From NCBI GenBank assembly GCA_012511995.1, contig JAAZFA010000207.1, forward strand, positions 1-16,790: a stretch of 16,790 nt of DNA. The letters are read 5' to 3'. Each line of letters begins with the position of its first letter. The stretch's first letter is position 1. The notes under the pieces are model-generated. The model had not been told where the DNA came from. It saw only the letters and a list, made by a program, of their open reading frames with translations, and did not search any database. A program made the translations under genes and the position numbers. Of this stretch, positions 14,464 through 16,790 are shown in pieces. Source of the stretch: Thermoproteota archaeon. GTDB lineage: Archaea > Thermoproteota > Bathyarchaeia > Bathyarchaeales > Bathycorpusculaceae.

Positions 14464-15843
14464 TTGTTCAAAAAAACTAAAATAATCTGTACAATAGGGC
14501 CTGCAAGCTTTCAAAAAGAAGTAATAACAAAGATGTATAAGCTTGGCATGAACGGTGTGAGGATAAACACTGCGTACGGAAACATTTCACAGTATCGATC
14601 AACTATTGAAACAGTTCGGGAAATTGGAGAAATACCCATAATTCTTGATTTAAAAGGCCCTGAAATTCGTCTCAGAACTAACCAGCCTATGAAAAAGATA
14701 AACATCAATGACGTTTTTGAAGTCGGCTTTAAAGATGAAGAAATCTGTTTTAACCATAATTTCTATGATAAAGTAGACGTTGATGACCGCATTTTAATCG
14801 ACAATGGAAAAATTAAGACCATAATCATAGGAAAAAGCCATAACAAACTACGATTGAAAGCATTAACCAGCGGTGTAATAGAGGATGGCAAAGGAGTTAA
14901 TGTTCCAAATAAGCATCTCTCTGTTCCAACTCTCTCCAAAAAGGATATAGAAATCGTAGAATTCGCTAAAAAACATGATGTAGAATATGCAGCGTTGTCT
15001 TTTACACGATGTGTAGCCGATGTGGAAGAGCTTTCAGGTAAACAAAAGTTTGAAGGCGGAATAATTGCAAAAATCGAAAACGACGAAGGTGTTAGGAATG
15101 CTGCGGGAATACTCGAGACTGTAAACGGAATCATGATAGCTCGGGGTGATTTGGGCGTGGAGATTGAGCCTGAAAAGGTACCTTTGATTCAGAAGTCATT
15201 GATAAAGCAATGCAACCAGAGAGGTAAATTGGTTATAACTGCAACAGAGATGCTTGAATCCATGATTTATCAGCCTGACCCAACGAGAGCTGAAGTAAGT
15301 GATGTGGCAAACGCTATTCTTGACGGATCAGATGCTGTTATGCTTTCCGGTGAAACAGCAATTGGGAAATTTCCTGTTCAAGCGGTTGATATGATGGCGC
15401 GTATCGGGCATGAGACCGAAGCTGCAGCCAAAAGCAAGGTTGAAAGCACCCACTACATTAACATTTCAGATACTGTAAGTAAAGCGATATGGGAAATAAG
15501 CTTAAGCATGCCACTTGATAAGGTCATCACGCTGACTAAAACAGGTTATACCGCACGTATGATTGCCCGCTTTAAAATTAAGCAACCAATAATCGCTGTT
15601 ACTCCAGAGATTGAAGTGAAAAAACAGCTTGAATTGGTATTTGGTGTTAGACCTATTTTGATTAATTATCTTGATGAGAAAGATTCGATTACAGCCGTTG
15701 CTAATAGGCTCTATGATATGCGTTTTCTAAAAGACGAGGAGACGGTACTGTTTACGGCTGGTGAACACACTATAATGAAGCATGCGAGTAACGCAATTGA
15801 GATACACAAAATTGAGGAGCTAAGAAAATTCTCCGCCGTTTAA
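14464..15843 (+). CDS. pyk: Pyruvate kinase
   Basis: It catalyses the last glycolytic step, phosphoenolpyruvate plus ADP to pyruvate plus ATP, in the cytoplasm. The 459 residues carry ICTIGPAS (8-15), LDLKGPEIR (61-69), the active-site signature IIAKIENDEGV (200-210) with K203 and E205, ARGDLGVEIEP (226-236), TATEMLESM (259-267) with T261, and PTRAEVSDVANAILDGSDAV, followed by the C domain. The beta-barrel B domain (about 70-155) is present. Two sites are odd: the loop usually written RxNxSH reads RINTAYG (33-39), losing the Ser that ligates potassium, and the DTKGPE segment reads DLKGPE. The usual Gln of ATQMLESM is Glu262. The start is TTG at 14464 with GGTGAT four bases upstream; no ATG precedes the conserved IGPAS strand. 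The gene runs divergently from the helicase operon. Confidence 0.93.
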   Translation: MFKKTKIICTIGPASFQKEVITKMYKLGMNGVRINTAYGNISQYRSTIETVREIGEIPIILDLKGPEIRLRTNQPMKKININDVFEVGFKDEEICFNHNFYDKVDVDDRILIDNGKIKTIIIGKSHNKLRLKALTSGVIEDGKGVNVPNKHLSVPTLSKKDIEIVEFAKKHDVEYAALSFTRCVADVEELSGKQKFEGGIIAKIENDEGVRNAAGILETVNGIMIARGDLGVEIEPEKVPLIQKSLIKQCNQRGKLVITATEMLESMIYQPDPTRAEVSDVANAILDGSDAVMLSGETAIGKFPVQAVDMMARIGHETEAAAKSKVESTHYINISDTVSKAIWEISLSMPLDKVITLTKTGYTARMIARFKIKQPIIAVTPEIEVKKQLELVFGVRPILINYLDEKDSITAVANRLYDMRFLKDEETVLFTAGEHTIMKHASNAIEIHKIEELRKFSAV

Positions 15844-15875
15844 GGCATGGTTGAACCTTGCCTTTTCTTTTTATA
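15842..15875 (+). terminator. Hairpin plus T-tract terminator overlapping the pyruvate kinase stop
   Basis: AAGGCA (15842-15847) pairs with TGCCTT (15859-15864), and GGTT pairs with AACC inside it, with one T-T mismatch between; TTCTTTTTAT follows at once. The first two bases are the end of the TAA stop codon. It looks like a bacterial intrinsic terminator and is the best-formed one in the window. Confidence 0.65.
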
Positions 15876-15876
15876 T
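15870..15876 (+). promoter_or_regulatory. TATA box for the cupin operon
   Basis: TTTATAT inside CTTTTTATATGG lies about 70 bases before the GTG start of the cupin. Transcription from about 15900 would begin just after the terminator and place the TAATTG-T-CAATTA palindrome (15914-15926) in the leader. Confidence 0.4.
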
Positions 15877-15913
15877 GGATCGATTCATCATTATTCGAGA
15901 AGATTAATTAAGT

Positions 15914-15926
15914 TAATTGTCAATTA
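15914..15926. promoter_or_regulatory. Palindrome TAATTG-T-CAATTA before the cupin gene
   Basis: A perfect 6-bp inverted repeat around one base, 17 bp before the cupin start codon and after its predicted TATA box. It is in the position of a repressor site, but AT-rich palindromes this short also arise by chance. Confidence 0.3.
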
Positions 15927-15942
15927 TTTTTTTGGTGTTTTT

Positions 15943-16341
15943 GTGAAAGGCTTTGTGGATAACATAGAGAAATCAACCGTTGAAAATCAAGACTTTCGTC
16001 GTGTACTTTACACAGGAAAATATAGCCAATTAGTCCTTATGGCAATTGGTATTAACGATGACATAGGAGAAGAAACACACGATGATGTTGATCAGTTCTT
16101 CAGGTTTGAACAAGGTGAAGGCAAAGTTATAATCGACGGTGTGGAACATAAAGTTGGAGATGGCGATGCCGTAATAGTTCCTGCGGGCGCTAAGCATAAT
16201 GTAGTAAATACTTCTAAGGATTCCTTGCTTAAACTCTATACAATTTACTCACCACCTGAACATCAGGATAAAACTGTTAGAAAAATAAAGAAGGACGCAC
16301 TTGAACAAGAAGAACACTTTGACGGTAAGACTACGGAATAA
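15943..16341 (+). CDS. Single-domain cupin protein
   Basis: The 132-residue protein is a small beta-barrel cupin. Motif 1 reads IGEETHDDVDQFFRFEQGEG (41-60) and motif 2 reads DGDAVIVPAGAKHNVVNTS (73-91). H46 and H85 fit metal ligands; the usual HxH pair is reduced to H46 with D50-Q51 following, as in a subset of archaeal and bacterial cupins whose metal site has fewer histidines. Substrate unknown. I place the start at GTG 15943 (KGFVDNIEKST), with GGTG five bases before it. The frame can be extended to ATG 15847, but that codon lies in the hairpin of the pyruvate kinase terminator and the extra 32 residues look unlike the family. It ends two bases before the next gene. Confidence 0.85.
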   Translation: MKGFVDNIEKSTVENQDFRRVLYTGKYSQLVLMAIGINDDIGEETHDDVDQFFRFEQGEGKVIIDGVEHKVGDGDAVIVPAGAKHNVVNTSKDSLLKLYTIYSPPEHQDKTVRKIKKDALEQEEHFDGKTTE

Positions 16342-16343
16342 AA

Positions 16344-16631
16344 ATGGGCAACGCCTCAGAAGTAGATTATACTATCTTAATTTTAAAAGCAATTGCTGAA
16401 TACAACCGTTATAGAAGTCCTGAGGCTAAAGCCAAACTCATTTCTTTTACCGACAAAACGTTGGTTATCGAGTTTTCGGGGTCTTTCTGCAATACATGTA
16501 ACATACAATCATATTTTGAAGATTATATTTATGAGCTTAAGCGATTAACTGATTGTTTTACAGTTGAAATAAGCCAGACAAAATCCTTAGAAATGAATAA
16601 ATTCGAAGTAAAATATGAAGTTTTATCATAA
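16344..16631 (+). CDS. Conserved-looking protein of unknown function with CxxC (95 aa)
   Basis: The 95-residue protein begins at ATG two bases after the cupin stop, so the two are probably co-transcribed and translationally coupled. It has a predicted helix (LILKAIAEYNRYRSPEAKAK), a beta strand (TLVIEFSGSF), then C49-N-T-C52 leading into an acidic helix (IQSYFEDYIYELKRL) and a last beta strand. A CxxC at the start of a helix resembles a thioredoxin-like or NifU-like redox/metal arrangement, but it is too short and unlike to name. No signal peptide or membrane segment. I do not recognise the family. Confidence 0.75.
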   Translation: MGNASEVDYTILILKAIAEYNRYRSPEAKAKLISFTDKTLVIEFSGSFCNTCNIQSYFEDYIYELKRLTDCFTVEISQTKSLEMNKFEVKYEVLS

Positions 16632-16699
16632 AATAATGTAAACTTTAATTTTTAAATCGTTTTACCTATTAGTGGAAAATGCAAATGCTTAGGTAGGCT

Positions 16700-16737
16700 G
16701 ATAATTGGCATTATCCTTCTTGCTATACTATTTTTTT
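16700..16737 (+). terminator. Possible terminator of the cupin operon
   Basis: GATAAT-TGGC-ATTATC (16700-16715) is a perfect 6-bp hairpin, followed 15 bases later by a run of seven T residues (16731-16737). It lies 68 bases beyond the last stop codon. The gap between hairpin and T-run weakens it as an intrinsic terminator, but the T-run alone could work in archaea. Confidence 0.35.
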
Positions 16738-16790
16738 CTGAATAATGACTTACTTTCGTTTGTTCTTTGTTAATGCATTTCTAGTTTCAA

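Noticed and set aside
14305..14514. A 69-codon minus-strand open frame in the helicase/pyruvate kinase intergenic region
   Set aside because: It overlaps the start and the conserved IGPAS strand of pyruvate kinase on the other strand and occupies the divergent promoter region; no family resemblance.
15847..15942. A 32-residue N-terminal extension of the cupin starting at ATG 15847
   Set aside because: The ATG lies in the stem of the pyruvate kinase terminator, the sequence is unlike cupin N-termini, and GTG 15943 has a GGTG before it and matches where the family usually begins.
1..16790. CRISPR arrays, insertion sequences, tRNA or rRNA genes
   Set aside because: No regularly spaced repeats, transposase motifs, terminal inverted repeats, tRNA T-loop sets or rRNA signatures were seen on either strand by eye.

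Overview
The window reads as archaeal chromosome, AT-rich, with an ordinary set of housekeeping and accessory genes. The archaeal signs are a TFS-type transcript-cleavage factor (2123-2476, minus), several very small Cys/His zinc-site proteins, AT-rich boxes in TATA position ahead of several genes, and frequent TTG and GTG starts. A decayed gene at 6892-7735 carries PQQ-like beta-propeller sequence (PLPTEYW..RP, then VIAIDLHTGKELW) of a type I associate with Bathyarchaeia and related lineages. I therefore favour a Bathyarchaeia-like TACK archaeon; this is an inference from family resemblance and not a phylogenetic result.

Layout. 1-87 is the tail of an unrecognised gene. 94-2476 (minus) holds the transcript-cleavage factor and a CopB-type copper ATPase. 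2672-2818 (minus) is a 48-residue C2H2 zinc-finger protein with its own TATA box and a palindrome just upstream. 2935-5204 (minus) holds an aspartate ammonia-lyase-like enzyme and an HD-domain phosphohydrolase. 5380-6766 (plus) holds a 57-residue Cys/His protein and a UPF0104/AglD-like membrane protein. 6892-7735 is the propeller pseudogene. About 390 bp without a gene follow. 8129-9177 (plus) holds a 41-residue Cys protein, a helix-hairpin-helix-like protein and a 54-residue desulforedoxin-like protein.

9190-14247 (minus) is the most interesting block. A RapA/HepA-like SNF2 helicase overlaps by 4 bp a multi-zinc-cluster protein, which is followed after 2 bp by an Mrr-like nuclease-fold protein whose usual QxK lysine appears to be missing. 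A creatininase-family amidohydrolase follows 41 bp later. The first three are tightly coupled and probably form one functional unit, a candidate DNA-processing or defence system; no function has been shown for it here.

14464-16631 (plus) holds pyruvate kinase with altered monovalent-cation-site residues, a hairpin terminator overlapping its stop codon, then a cupin and a 95-residue protein of unknown function that look co-transcribed.

Four small zinc- or iron-site genes (2672-2818, 5380-5553, 8129-8254, 9013-9177) would be missed by a length cutoff of about 60 residues; each is supported here by motif plus start context.
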